A stretch of 64,000 bases of DNA from Terriglobia bacterium (GCA_021325275.1 JAJPHL010000009.1:124001-188000); one strand, 5' to 3'. Counted from the first letter of the stretch, positions 8,633 to 18,363 are shown. The notes: a model not told the origin generated them from the letters alone. Numbers and translations are program-made.

Positions 8633-9109
8633 GTGGGCCGCGTCCTTTCCCTGGAAAATTTGCTGCGTGAATTGCCCGCGCGTCGCGCCGCGCGAGAGCG
8701 CATCGTTTTCACCAACGGTTGCTACGATCTCTTGCATCCCGGCCACGTCGATTTGCTGGAACGCTCGCGCGCTCTCGGCGACGCACTGATCGTCGCGATC
8801 AACAGCGACGCCGGCGCGCGCTGCCTGAAAGGTCCCACGCGGCCTCTTGTCCCACAGGATGAGCGGGCGGAGTTGCTCGCGGGATTGGAATGTGTCGACT
8901 ACGTCACGTTCTTCGACCAGCCAACACCGCGCGAAATCATCGCGCAAATTCTGCCCGACGTTTTGGTGAAGGGCGGCGACTGGGGTCTCGATGCGATCGT
9001 CGGTCGCGAGGAGGTGGAGGCGGCCGGCGGCAAAGTTTACTCGCTCGAATTGCTGCCGGGATTTTCCACCACCGGCATTGTCGAAAAAATCAAGCAACTC
9101 CCGTCGTAA
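8633..9109 (+). CDS. rfaE2: D-glycero-beta-D-manno-heptose 1-phosphate adenylyltransferase
   Basis: A 158-residue cytidylyltransferase-fold protein matching the C-terminal half of HldE. It makes ADP-heptose from heptose-1-phosphate and ATP for LPS core synthesis. [13 protein letters not shown] carries the HxGH nucleotide-binding motif, and VKGGDW and a C-terminal STTGIVEKI segment fit the family. The kinase half of HldE is absent, so this is the stand-alone form (RfaE2). The start is GTG 8633; an overlapping GTG at 8631 is out of frame. A 92-nt gap without recognisable genes precedes it, and mfd follows after 9 nt. Presence of this gene implies a heptose-containing LPS. Confidence 0.9.
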   Translation: MGRVLSLENLLRELPARRAARERIVFTNGCYDLLHPGHVDLLERSRALGDALIVAINSDAGARCLKGPTRPLVPQDERAELLAGLECVDYVTFFDQPTPREIIAQILPDVLVKGGDWGLDAIVGREEVEAAGGKVYSLELLPGFSTTGIVEKIKQLPS

Positions 9110-9118
9110 TTTCCAGCA

Positions 9119-12100
9119 ATGATTCTTCCGTTCGTCCGCGACCTGTTTCTGGAGCTGGAAGGCAGCGCGCCTTTTTCCGCGCTGCTTACGGCGACGTCTG
9201 CGGCGCGCACCTACGCCCGCTGCGGCGGACTCACCACGACGGCGCGCGTGCTGCACACCGTGCTTTTGGCGCGCGCCACGAATCGCCCACTGCTGTTCGT
9301 CACGGCGACGAACAAATCCGCCGACGCGCTCTTCGATACACTGCGCACGTTTCAGGAATTTGTCGCGCCACAAGCGCCGCCGCCGATGCTCTTGCCCGCG
9401 CACGACTTAATTCCGGCGGATGGACTCTCACCACATCCCGATATCAGTGAGAAGCGCGCCATCGCGCTGTGGAAAATGGCGCGTCGCAATGCGCCGATTG
9501 TCGCGGCGCCGGTTGCCGCGATCGCGATGCGTCTTGAACCGCCGTCCTTCTATGCGAATCTCGCGTTGACGCTGCGCCGTCACGACTCTATCGACATGGA
9601 GCTGTTGACGGCGCATCTGGAATCGGTGGGCTACGAGCGGCGCGAGCCGGTGGAAATGGTCGGGCAGTTTTCCGTGCGCGGCGGAATCGTCGATGCGTTC
9701 TCGCCGGAAGCCCAGCGGCCCGTGCGCTTGGAACTTTTTGGCGACGAAGTCGATTCGATCCGTGAATTCGATCCCGGCACGCAACGCTCCGTGCAGCCGC
9801 GCCAGGAAACGATGCTCTTGCCGCTCACCGATTTTCCACTGCGGCGCGATCTGCTCGCGCGACTCAATGAAACGGCCGAGCCTTTCCCCGGATGCGAGTT
9901 CCTGCTGCCACTCGCCACGCCGTTCGACCACGCGATCTTCGATCTGCTTCCCGATCCCGCGCGGCCCGATCCGATTGTCGTGCTCGATGAGCCTTCGGCA
10001 ATTTGGTCGGCCCTCGACCACTTGTGGGCGCGCCTCGACGACGATCCCGATTCGCGGCTGCCGCCGGAAAAACTGTACTTGCGCCGCGAAGAACTTGAGG
10101 AGCGGCTGAAAGAGATTCGTTGCGTGGAGATGGAACACCTCGCGATGCCGGGCGACATTCCGGTGATCGAGTTCGCCTCGCAGCCGTCGCCGAAATTCCA
10201 CGGCAACGTCCCGCTGCTTGTCGAAGACCTGCGCCGCCGCATCGAGAAAAACATACGCACCGTTTTTCTCGCGCCCACCACCGGCGACGCCGAACGCCTC
10301 GCCGACATCTTTAAGGAATACGCGGTGCCTTTCCAGATCGGCACGGGACAAATGCGTCCGGGCCAAGACGGTTACCTCGAGGAAAAGGCCTACATCGCGA
10401 TGGAACTGACGCCGGCCGTGATCCTGAAGGGCATCGCGGAAGAAGGTGTCACGCTGCCGGATTCGCGGCTTGCCATCGCCGGCAATCACGACTTGTTCGA
10501 TGTGTCGTCGACGGTGGCCGCGCCGCCGCGTCCTCACGCGCGTGCGAAATCGGGCGTGAATCTGGCCACGTTCCTCGGCGATTTTCGCGATCTGCAACCG
10601 GGCGACTACGTGGTGCACGTGCAACACGGCATCGCGCGCTATCACGGGCTGAAGGAAATCACCGTGGCAGCGGGAGAAGACGGCGGATCAAGCGAATTCA
10701 TGCAACTGGAGTTCGCCGAGGAAGCGCGCTTGTACGTTCCGCTCACCCGCCTCGACTTGGTGCAGAAATATCACGCGACCGCCGAAGGACTGGCGCCGAA
10801 ACTCGATCGCCTCGGCGGCGTGGCGTGGGAGAAGACGCGCGCGCGCGTGAAAAAAGGCATGCGCGACATGGCCGAAGAGTTGCTGAAACTTTACGCGGAG
10901 CGCAAAGTGGCCGGCGGCCACGCGTTTTCGGCCGATTCTCCGTGGCAGCGCGAGTTCGAAGACACCTTCGAGTATTCCGAGACGCCCGATCAAGACGCCG
11001 CGATCGCGCAAGTGAAACGCGACATGGAGTCGGAGCAGCCGATGGACCGCTTGCTGTGCGGCGACGTCGGCTACGGCAAGACGGAAGTGGCGATGCGCGC
11101 GGCGATGAAGGCGATTGCCGATCATAAACAAGTGGCGATCCTCGCGCCGACCACGGTGCTGTGTTTCCAGCACTTCGAGACATTCAAGCAGCGCTTCGGT
11201 CCTTTTCCCGTGCGCGTGGAAATGCTCAGCCGTTTTCGCGACGCCAAGCAAATCAAGCAGGCCATCGAGGAAATTGAGATGGGCAAAGTGGATTTGGTCG
11301 TCGGCACGCATCGCCTGCTCTCGAAGGACGTGGTCTTTCGCGACCTCGGCCTGCTTGTCGTCGACGAAGAACAGCGCTTCGGTGTCAGCGCGAAAGAGCG
11401 CATCAAGCAAATGCGCAAACAAGTGGATGTGCTGAGCATGTCGGCTACGCCAATTCCGCGCACGCTGCACATGTCGCTGGTGGGATTGCGCGATATGTCG
11501 GTGATCGAGACGCCGCCGAAGGATCGCTTGGCGATTCAAACGGTCGTCGCGCCGTTTTCAGAAAACTTGATCCGCACGGCGGTGGAACAGGAACTGGCGC
11601 GGGGCGGGCAAGTGTATTTTGTCCACAATCGCGTCGACAACATTTGGGAAATGGCCGCGATGATTCAGCGGCTCGTCCCGCCCGTGCGGGTTCTGGTGGG
11701 TCACGGGCAAATGAACGAGAAGGAGTTGGAAAAGGTGATGCTCGGCTTCGTTCGCCACGAGGCCGACGTGCTCGTGTCAACGACGATTATCGAAAACGGC
11801 CTGGACATTCCGCTGTGCAACACGATGATCGTGAATCGCGCGGATCGCATGGGCTTGAGCGAACTGTATCAATTGCGCGGCCGCGTGGGACGGTCGAACC
11901 GTCGCGCGTACGCGTATCTGCTGACGCCCGAACACGGCGAGTTGACGCCGCTGGCGCGACGCCGCTTGAGCGCGTTGAAAGAATTTTCCGACTTAGGCGC
12001 GGGATTCAAGATTGCCGCGCTCGATTTGGAATTGCGCGGCGCGGGCACGTTGCTCGGCGGACAGCAGTCGGGTCACGTGGAGGCCGTCGGCTTCGATTTG

Positions 12101-12592
12101 TATTGCCAGATGCTCGACCGCACGGTTCGCGAACTGAAAGGCGAAGACGTCGCACCGGAAATCAATACGACAATCAACCTGGGACTCACATTGCGCATCC
12201 CCGACGATTACATCGCCGAGGAGAATCAGCGCCTGCGCGTCTACAAACGGATCGCTGGCGTAATGAGCATGGAAGAAAGCGCCACGGTGGAAAAAGAATT
12301 GAGCGACCGCTACGGCGAGCCGCCGCCGCAGGTGCTTTACTTGCTCGACTACTCGATCATCAAGTCGATGGCCTCGCGCCTGTCGATTCGCAAGATCGAG
12401 CGGCGCCGCGGCGAAGTGCAACTGCAATTTCACGAAGCGGCCGCCACCGATCCACAACGGCTCATGGATCTTTTGTCGCGGCGGCCGGGCGCGCAGTTCA
12501 CGCCGTCAGGCGTGTTGCACGTGCCGCTCGAGGACCGCCCGGTGTTGGGGATTCTGCTGGAAGTGAAAGCGATCCTCGAAGCGCTCGGTTAG
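9119..12592 (+). CDS. mfd: Transcription-repair coupling factor
   Basis: A 1157-residue protein of nearly the same length as E. coli Mfd (1148). It removes RNA polymerase stalled at DNA lesions and recruits UvrA. The N-terminal UvrB-like module includes GGIVDAFSPEAQRPVRLELF. It is followed by the RNAP-interacting domain (DYVVHVQHGIARYHGL), then the RecG-like translocase with Walker A GDVGYGKT near residue 650, the DEEQ box (VVDEEQRFG), motif III SATPIPRTL and motif VI QLRGRVGRS. A D7-like C-terminal domain follows (RLRVYKRIAG). All motifs look intact. Its stop codon abuts the convergent S9 peptidase stop with no spacer. Confidence 0.97.
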   Translation: MILPFVRDLFLELEGSAPFSALLTATSAARTYARCGGLTTTARVLHTVLLARATNRPLLFVTATNKSADALFDTLRTFQEFVAPQAPPPMLLPAHDLIPADGLSPHPDISEKRAIALWKMARRNAPIVAAPVAAIAMRLEPPSFYANLALTLRRHDSIDMELLTAHLESVGYERREPVEMVGQFSVRGGIVDAFSPEAQRPVRLELFGDEVDSIREFDPGTQRSVQPRQETMLLPLTDFPLRRDLLARLNETAEPFPGCEFLLPLATPFDHAIFDLLPDPARPDPIVVLDEPSAIWSALDHLWARLDDDPDSRLPPEKLYLRREELEERLKEIRCVEMEHLAMPGDIPVIEFASQPSPKFHGNVPLLVEDLRRRIEKNIRTVFLAPTTGDAERLADIFKEYAVPFQIGTGQMRPGQDGYLEEKAYIAMELTPAVILKGIAEEGVTLPDSRLAIAGNHDLFDVSSTVAAPPRPHARAKSGVNLATFLGDFRDLQPGDYVVHVQHGIARYHGLKEITVAAGEDGGSSEFMQLEFAEEARLYVPLTRLDLVQKYHATAEGLAPKLDRLGGVAWEKTRARVKKGMRDMAEELLKLYAERKVAGGHAFSADSPWQREFEDTFEYSETPDQDAAIAQVKRDMESEQPMDRLLCGDVGYGKTEVAMRAAMKAIADHKQVAILAPTTVLCFQHFETFKQRFGPFPVRVEMLSRFRDAKQIKQAIEEIEMGKVDLVVGTHRLLSKDVVFRDLGLLVVDEEQRFGVSAKERIKQMRKQVDVLSMSATPIPRTLHMSLVGLRDMSVIETPPKDRLAIQTVVAPFSENLIRTAVEQELARGGQVYFVHNRVDNIWEMAAMIQRLVPPVRVLVGHGQMNEKELEKVMLGFVRHEADVLVSTTIIENGLDIPLCNTMIVNRADRMGLSELYQLRGRVGRSNRRAYAYLLTPEHGELTPLARRRLSALKEFSDLGAGFKIAALDLELRGAGTLLGGQQSGHVEAVGFDLYCQMLDRTVRELKGEDVAPEINTTINLGLTLRIPDDYIAEENQRLRVYKRIAGVMSMEESATVEKELSDRYGEPPPQVLYLLDYSIIKSMASRLSIRKIERRRGEVQLQFHEAAATDPQRLMDLLSRRPGAQFTPSGVLHVPLEDRPVLGILLEVKAILEALG

Positions 12593-15001
12593 CTACGGCG
12601 CCGGTGGCGGACCGCCGAATCCTCCGCCGCGCGGCGGATGCAGTTCGTATTCCTTCGGCGGATCGGTACCCGCCAACCACTTCACGAAATAGTCCCAGCG
12701 GCGGCGCACCATATACGGCTCGTTGCCAAAGCCGTGATTGCGATTCGGCAGCAGCAGCAAATCGAAATCCTTGTTCGCTTTGATCAACTCGTTCACCACC
12801 AGCAGTGTGTTGTACGGCGGCACATTGTTATCCATCGTGCCGTGCGCCAGCAGCAAATGGCCCTTCAGATTCTTGGCGTGATTCTGATTCGCTTGGTCGT
12901 CGTAGTTCGTGGTGCCGTCGGCGTTTTTCACGAGTAAGCCTTGGTAGCGCTCGCCCCAGTCGTCTTCGTACTCGCGATTGTCGTGGTTGCCCGCCTCGGA
13001 AATTCCGACTTTGAAGAAATCGGGATAGCGGAACATCGCGTCGGCCGTCGCGAAGCCGCCACCGGAGTGTCCATAGATTCCCGCGCGGTCCAAATCGATC
13101 CACGGATACTTAGCCGCCAGTTGCTTCATGCCGCCCACTTGATCGGGCAGCGTGTTGTCGCCCATGTTGGCGTAATACGTATCGTGAAATTTCTTCGAGC
13201 GCATCGGATTTCCCATCCCGTCGATCTCCACAACGATGAAACCAAGCTCCGCGAGCGCCTGCGTATCGCCGCGCGCCGTGGAAAATGCGCGGCTGCCGAC
13301 GCTGCCGCCTTGCGGTCCGGGATAAATGTGGTTGACGATCGGATATTTCTTCGACGGATCAAGATTGGTGGGCTTGAACATGAGTCCGTAGATGTCCGTT
13401 GTCCCGTCGCGTCCTTTCAGCACGATTGGCATCGGGGGTTTCCAACCTGTGGCCGTCAACTTTGAAATATCCGTGGTTTCGAGCGCCGCGAGCAGCTTGC
13501 CTTGCGCGTCGCGCAACGCGGCGACAGGCGGGACGTCGGGCTTCGAATAGACGTCGACGAAATACTTTCCTGACGCCGAAAGCGTGATGTCGTGCGTTCC
13601 GTCGTCGGGCGTCAGCAGCGCGAGTCCTTTACCATCGAAACCAACACGATAGAAATGCGCGAAGTATGGATCGCGCCCTTTCTCGCGGCCCACGGCGGTG
13701 AAGAATAGCGTGCGCGCTTTGTCGTCGGTGCGCAGTACTTGCGCCACGGCCCAATCGCCGGTGGTGATTTGGTTCTTCAGCTTGCCGGTCGCGAGATCGT
13801 ACAAATAAAGATGTCCCCAGCCGGAGCGTTCCGAATACCAGATGAATTCGTTGGTCTCGGGCAAGATGTGCCAGTTCACGCGGCCTTCGCCCGATTCAAA
13901 CTGTGTCTCCACTCTTTCTTCCATCACTTCGCGGATCGCGCCGGAGTACGCGTCGGCGATGCGCAGCTTTTCATCTTTGTGATCGCGCGACGTGGAGACG
14001 AAGGCCAGCGATTTCGAGTCGGGGAACCACTCGACGTCGGCCCATTCGCCGCCGCGGCACGCCACGTGATCGCACAGCGTCGAGCGGTGCTGGTCGGGCG
14101 GCATTTGCAAACGGACGATCTTGCGATCCTCCACCGAAATAATCACGCGCTCGATCATCGCGACATCCGTATCGCCCGGCAGCGGATATTTCCACTGCCG
14201 CAGCGTGGGATGTCCCACTTGTGTGTTGACGAGATACATGTCGCCCACTTTGCGCTGATCCTGCTGGAACGTGGCGATCTTCTTGGAGTCCGGCGACCAC
14301 ACGAGGATCGCGCGATTCGAGTCGGTCCAGCCGGCGTTGTCGGTGGCGTACCCGTAGTCCTTTACGCCGTCGGTGGTGAGTTGTGTTTCCTTGCCGGAAT
14401 CGGTTTCACGCATCCACAAATTCCAATCGCGAATGAACGCCGAGAGTTTGCCGTCGGGCGACGGCGCGTCGTTGCGCGCGCCTCCGCGACCACCACCGCC
14501 GCCGCGTCCACCGCGGACTCCGCCCTGTCCGCGCGGCGCGGGCGTCGAGTCGGGTGCGCATTGTGAACCGCTCACGTCGCAGCGCCAGCGTTTTCCTGCC
14601 GCCGTAAACGATACGGCCTTCGCATCGTCGCTCATGGTGATTTCGGTGAACGGCAAATGATCGCCGGTGAACGTTTGTCCCGCCACCGCCGAGAGCGATG
14701 CCGCGAGCTTCGTGTGATCGAACGCCGCCTGGCGCGTGTGCGCCACTGGATCCACCAGAATGAACTCGGCAGGCGCGTTTTCTCCGTTGCCGTCCGCGAC
14801 GCCGGTCGTCACGCGATACCAGAAGCGTTCATCGGGCAGCCAATTCGGGCGCACGCCGGTGTGCGACACCAAGTTGTTGGTGTTGTAGCCCATGAACTTT
14901 TCGGCGTGCGCGTAGTCGGCGGCGGTGACTTGGCGCGCCTGCGCGAACGAGGCGGCCGTCAGCGCGAGAAAAGCGATCAAGCGGGTGATTGGGTTGTTCA
15001 C
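12593..15001 (-). CDS. S9 family peptidase (DPP IV-like), secreted
   Basis: An 802-residue serine exopeptidase. A signal peptide (FLALTAASFAQA) is followed by an N-terminal DPP IV-type beta-propeller and a C-terminal alpha/beta hydrolase with catalytic Ser646 in GHSGGGF, Asp724 in GTMDNN and His756 in NRNHGF. Such enzymes cleave dipeptides, often Xaa-Pro, from peptides in the periplasm or outside the cell. The propeller contains an unusual Gly/Arg-rich insertion at about residues 153-178, and the C-terminus ends in a Gly/Pro-rich tail. The start is GTG 15001. It is divergent from an oxidoreductase gene across 71 nt. Confidence 0.9.
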   Translation of the reverse strand: MNNPITRLIAFLALTAASFAQARQVTAADYAHAEKFMGYNTNNLVSHTGVRPNWLPDERFWYRVTTGVADGNGENAPAEFILVDPVAHTRQAAFDHTKLAASLSAVAGQTFTGDHLPFTEITMSDDAKAVSFTAAGKRWRCDVSGSQCAPDSTPAPRGQGGVRGGRGGGGGRGGARNDAPSPDGKLSAFIRDWNLWMRETDSGKETQLTTDGVKDYGYATDNAGWTDSNRAILVWSPDSKKIATFQQDQRKVGDMYLVNTQVGHPTLRQWKYPLPGDTDVAMIERVIISVEDRKIVRLQMPPDQHRSTLCDHVACRGGEWADVEWFPDSKSLAFVSTSRDHKDEKLRIADAYSGAIREVMEERVETQFESGEGRVNWHILPETNEFIWYSERSGWGHLYLYDLATGKLKNQITTGDWAVAQVLRTDDKARTLFFTAVGREKGRDPYFAHFYRVGFDGKGLALLTPDDGTHDITLSASGKYFVDVYSKPDVPPVAALRDAQGKLLAALETTDISKLTATGWKPPMPIVLKGRDGTTDIYGLMFKPTNLDPSKKYPIVNHIYPGPQGGSVGSRAFSTARGDTQALAELGFIVVEIDGMGNPMRSKKFHDTYYANMGDNTLPDQVGGMKQLAAKYPWIDLDRAGIYGHSGGGFATADAMFRYPDFFKVGISEAGNHDNREYEDDWGERYQGLLVKNADGTTNYDDQANQNHAKNLKGHLLLAHGTMDNNVPPYNTLLVVNELIKANKDFDLLLLPNRNHGFGNEPYMVRRRWDYFVKWLAGTDPPKEYELHPPRGGGFGGPPPAP

Positions 15002-15072
15002 GCGCCGTAGTTTATCACCGGTCGTTTTTCAAATGCGAACGTGGCCGCCGCAAGTTGCACTAAAATGCTTTC

Positions 15073-16356
15073 ATGCATTGGCTGCTAGGACTTTTCTTGA
15101 TGCTTCTTCCACCAGACACGTCTCCGATTAAACTCATGACGCTCGACCCTGGACATTTTCACGCGTCCCTCGTGCAGAAGGAAATGTACCCCGGCGTTTC
15201 GCCGCGCGTTACGGTTTACGCGCCGCTCGGGTTCGACCTCATCGAGCACTTGGGCCGCGTGGCGCGCTTCAATCTGCGCAGCGACCGTCCCACGCACTGG
15301 GAATTGGACATTCACACGAGCGACGATCCGCTGGCGCAGATGCTGCGCGAAAAGCCCGGCAACGTGGCCGTGATCGCCGGACGGAATCGCCCGAAGATCG
15401 ATCGCATTCAAGCGTCGGTGAACGCGGGACTCAACGTGCTCTCCGATAAGCCGTGGGTGATTCGCAGCGCGGACCTTCCGAAGGTCTCGGCGACGCTGGA
15501 CACCGCCGAGCGCAACGGCTTGGTGGCGTACGATCTGATGACCGAGCGTTACGAAGTCACGAATTATTTGCTGAAGGAGCTGGCGAACGATCCGCAGATT
15601 GTCGGTCGCATCGTTCCCGGCGACGCGCAAAATCCCGGCGTGTACATGGAGAGCATCCACTGGCTGCTGAAGACCGTGGATGGCGCGCCGCTGCTGCGTC
15701 CGGTGTGGTTCTTCGATACCAACGAACAAGGCGAAGGTTTGAGCGACGTCGGCACGCACCTCGTCGATCTCGCCGCGTGGACGCTGTATCCGCAGACGAT
15801 TCTCGACTATCGCGCCGACATCAAGATGGAAGGCGCCAAACGCTTTCCCACTACGATGACCGCGGACGAATACAAGCGCGTCACGGGATCGCCGCGAAAC
15901 GGTCCGCTCGATTACTACTGCAACACCGTCGTGCAGTACGCGCTGCGTGGAGTGCACGTGAAGCTCGACGTGCTGTGGAAATATCAAAGCCCGACAAATG
16001 GTCCCGACACGTTGATCGCGGTCTATCGTGGGACACGGTCGCGCCTCGAGATTCGCGACGGTCAAGTTTCAATTGTTCCTTCAAACGCCGCCGACAAAGC
16101 GGCGATCCTCGAAGCCACGCGCCAACGCGTCGCGCACTACGGCGACATGAAGGCGAACGACGCAGGCGATCGCATCCAACTGACGATTCCCGACCGTCTG
16201 CGCGTGGGTCACGAAGCGCATTTCGGCGAGGTGGCGAAGAAATTCTTCGAGTACCTCAAGAATCCGCCGTCGATGCCCGCGTGGGAGAAGGCCAACATGA
16301 TGGCCAAGTATTACGTGACGACGGCGGGCGTCGATTTGAGCCAGCAATCGAAATGA
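15073..16356 (+). CDS. Gfo/Idh/MocA-like oxidoreductase with putative oxidoreductase C-terminal domain
   Basis: A 427-residue protein with a hydrophobic N-terminus (MHWLLGLFLMLLPPD) that may be an export signal. The following LMTLDPGHFHASLVQ and NAGLNVLSDKPWVI segments match the Rossmann part of a Gfo/Idh/MocA-like family. SDVGTHLVDLAAW and the C-terminal half match the Oxidoreduct_C domain common in Bacteroidetes, Planctomycetes and Acidobacteria. The canonical GxGxxG dinucleotide motif is not evident near the N-terminus, so NAD(P) use is uncertain. The stop overlaps the flavin reductase start (ATGA). Confidence 0.8.
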   Translation: MHWLLGLFLMLLPPDTSPIKLMTLDPGHFHASLVQKEMYPGVSPRVTVYAPLGFDLIEHLGRVARFNLRSDRPTHWELDIHTSDDPLAQMLREKPGNVAVIAGRNRPKIDRIQASVNAGLNVLSDKPWVIRSADLPKVSATLDTAERNGLVAYDLMTERYEVTNYLLKELANDPQIVGRIVPGDAQNPGVYMESIHWLLKTVDGAPLLRPVWFFDTNEQGEGLSDVGTHLVDLAAWTLYPQTILDYRADIKMEGAKRFPTTMTADEYKRVTGSPRNGPLDYYCNTVVQYALRGVHVKLDVLWKYQSPTNGPDTLIAVYRGTRSRLEIRDGQVSIVPSNAADKAAILEATRQRVAHYGDMKANDAGDRIQLTIPDRLRVGHEAHFGEVAKKFFEYLKNPPSMPAWEKANMMAKYYVTTAGVDLSQQSK

Positions 16357-16841
16357 GCGATCACAAACAGGATTTCCGCAGGGCGCTGGGGCGCTTTGCC
16401 ACGGGCATCACTGTGGTGACTGTGGCGAAACCCGGCGGCGTGCACGGCATGACTGCGAACGCGTTTGCATCGGTGTCGCTCGAGCCGCCGCAGATTCTCG
16501 TGTGCGTAGCGGAAAAAGCATGGGCGCGCGAATTGCTTCACGCCGCGGGGCGCTTTGGCGTCACGATCCTGGGCGAAGATCAGCGAACGCTCTCCGATTA
16601 TTTTGCGTTTGGTCCGCAAGAACCCAGCGAGGGAGAACGTTTAGGAGTCCGCTTCCGCCACAGCGCGCGCGGGACTCCGTTGCTCGAAGGCGGACTCGCA
16701 ACCCTTGACTGTCGTTTAGAAGCCGCGCATGTTTCGGGCGATCACACGATCTTCGTGGGCGAGGTGGAGGAAATGTCGTGGTCGGACGGCGCGCCTTTGA
16801 TCTATTTCGAAGGAAAATACCGCAAGCTCGGTGCGACCTAG
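16353..16841 (+). CDS. Flavin reductase family protein
   Basis: A 162-residue protein of the split-barrel flavin reductase family (HpaC/DIM6-like), which reduces FMN or FAD with NAD(P)H, often for a partner monooxygenase. Diagnostic segments are FRRALGRFATGITVVTV, then GMTANAFASVSLEPP and the C-terminal GEVEEMSWSDGAPLIYFEGKY. ATG 16353 overlaps the preceding stop by four nucleotides, so it is translationally coupled to the oxidoreductase. No monooxygenase partner is seen nearby. Its stop overlaps the convergent fmt stop by four nucleotides. Confidence 0.9.
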   Translation: MSDHKQDFRRALGRFATGITVVTVAKPGGVHGMTANAFASVSLEPPQILVCVAEKAWARELLHAAGRFGVTILGEDQRTLSDYFAFGPQEPSEGERLGVRFRHSARGTPLLEGGLATLDCRLEAAHVSGDHTIFVGEVEEMSWSDGAPLIYFEGKYRKLGAT

Positions 16842-17761
16842 CCGAGCCGCTCGCCGGGCTGTAACCGCTCACCGATGAGAAAGTCCTTTGTCGATAGTTT
16901 GCGTCTTCCTTCTCTGCGAACCTCCAACAACTCCAACCGGCCGCGGCCGCAGGCGACGAACAATCGTTTGTCTTCCACGATGAGTGTGCCTGGCGCGTCG
17001 CTGGCGGGCGATTCGTCCACCGCGCTTTTTTCAACTCTCAAAACACTTCCACGGTACGGCGAATAAACTCCCGGCCAGGGCGCCAGGCCGCGCACGCGAT
17101 TGTGCACCTCGCGCGCCGAAAGCGACCAGTTGGCGAGGCCATCTTCCTTGCGCAAGATCGGCGCGAGCGAGTGTTGCGAATGATCCTGCGGCACGGGTGT
17201 GATCTCACCGCGCTCAAGACCTGCGAGCGTCCGCGAAAGTAACGGCGCGCCGATCTGCGCGAGCTTCGCGCCAAGTGAAACCGCGTCGTCCTCCGGCGCA
17301 ATCGCGACTTCTTCACGCAGCAGCATGTCGCCGGTATCGAGTCCCGCGTCGATCTTCATGGTGGTGACGCCGGTTGTGGTTTCGCCACGCACGATGGCCC
17401 AGTTGATCGGCGCGGCTCCGCGATACTTCGGCAAGAGCGATGCATGTAGATTGATCACGCCGAGACGAGGCAGGTCGATGATCGATTGGGGAATGAGTTT
17501 TCCGTATCCGACCACGACGATGGCATCGGCCGCGATCGCTTGGAGCGTCGCGAAAACTTCGGGCGTGCGAATCTTGAGCGGTTGCTCAACGGCAAGCCCC
17601 AAGGCGAGGGCAGACTGTTTCACCGGCGGCGCGGTGAGTTTTTGTCCGCGATTTGCGGGACGATCGGGCTGCGTGAAAACTCGCGCGACATCGTGCTCCG
17701 CCGCCAGCCGTTCGAGGGACGGCACGGCGAACTCCGGCGTGCCCATGAATACGAGTTTCAT
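16838..17761 (-). CDS. fmt: Methionyl-tRNA formyltransferase
   Basis: A 307-residue enzyme that formylates initiator Met-tRNA with 10-formyl-THF. It shows the N-terminal VFMGTPEFAVPSL, the folate-binding SLLPKYRGAAPINW motif, and the family's DTGDMLL and NRVRGLAPWPGVYS segments. The length is close to the usual 310-315. The start is ATG 17761; the in-frame extension upstream lies inside a repeat and is not coding. It follows def on the same strand, the classic def-fmt pair, but here a 75-nt hairpin-forming repeat separates the two genes. Confidence 0.96.
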   Translation of the reverse strand: MKLVFMGTPEFAVPSLERLAAEHDVARVFTQPDRPANRGQKLTAPPVKQSALALGLAVEQPLKIRTPEVFATLQAIAADAIVVVGYGKLIPQSIIDLPRLGVINLHASLLPKYRGAAPINWAIVRGETTTGVTTMKIDAGLDTGDMLLREEVAIAPEDDAVSLGAKLAQIGAPLLSRTLAGLERGEITPVPQDHSQHSLAPILRKEDGLANWSLSAREVHNRVRGLAPWPGVYSPYRGSVLRVEKSAVDESPASDAPGTLIVEDKRLFVACGRGRLELLEVRREGRRKLSTKDFLIGERLQPGERLG

Positions 17762-17763
17762 AG

Positions 17764-17833
17764 TCCTGAGTGCTGAGTGCTGAGTGCTGAGCGGAGCATC
17801 GAAGTAACTCAGCACTCAGGACTCAGCACTCTG
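17764..17833. repeat. Word-repeat inverted array between def and fmt (CAGCACTC type)
   Basis: The left arm, TCCTGAGTGCTGAGT at 17764-17778, continues as tandem GTGCTGA units to 17791. The right arm, ACTCAGCACTCAGGA at 17807-17821, is its perfect 15-bp complement, so a strong hairpin can form. Positions 17809-17833 are identical to 2032-2056. It fills almost the entire def-fmt gap, where it could act as an attenuator, processing site or terminator. Confidence 0.85.
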
Positions 17834-17836
17834 CAT

Positions 17837-18349
17837 TTATTCCCATTCGCCCGCTTTGATCTTGCGTTTGATCTGGCGCTTGATCATGTCGCGGCGCAGC
17901 ACGCTCAAGTGTGAAATGAACAAGCGTCCGTTCAAATGATCGGTTTCGTGGCAAAAGGCGCGCGCCAGCAAATCCTCGCCGGTCATCTCGAACCATTCGC
18001 CCTTCAGGTCCTGCGCTTTCACAATAGCTTTTTGAGGACGCACGCACGGCGCGTGGAACCCCGGCAGGCTGAGGCAACCTTCTTCCATGCTCTGCGTGCC
18101 CGATGTTTCAATGATCGTGGGATTGCACAACACGATGCGCTGTGCGGGATCTTCGCCGACGGTCAAGTCGACGACGGCAATGTGCATCGACACACCGATC
18201 TGCGGCGCGGCCAAACCCACGCCGTGCGCTTTGTACATCGAGTCGAACATATCGTTAGCCAACTCGGCGAGTTTCTCGTCGAAAACTTTCACCGGCGCGG
18301 CGGCCTTGTCGAGAACCTTCTCTGGGTATTTAACGATCGGATAGAGCAT
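17837..18349 (-). CDS. def: Peptide deformylase
   Basis: A 170-residue metalloenzyme that removes the N-formyl group from nascent proteins. All three family motifs are intact: GVGLAAPQIG (motif I), EEGCLSLPG with the metal-ligand Cys (motif II), and CHETDHLNG with the HExxH ligands and catalytic Glu (motif III). ATG 18349 is chosen by homology (MLYPIVKYP); the upstream in-frame sequence is antisense-like and implausible. It lies 14 nt downstream of an MFS gene on the same strand and upstream of fmt. Confidence 0.96.
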   Translation of the reverse strand: MLYPIVKYPEKVLDKAAAPVKVFDEKLAELANDMFDSMYKAHGVGLAAPQIGVSMHIAVVDLTVGEDPAQRIVLCNPTIIETSGTQSMEEGCLSLPGFHAPCVRPQKAIVKAQDLKGEWFEMTGEDLLARAFCHETDHLNGRLFISHLSVLRRDMIKRQIKRKIKAGEWE

Positions 18350-18363
18350 GCGAAAAAAGTAGT

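Noticed and set aside
11644-12783. 379-codon frame overlapping mfd
   Set aside because: Out-of-frame read of the mfd 3' end with Arg-rich low-complexity translation.
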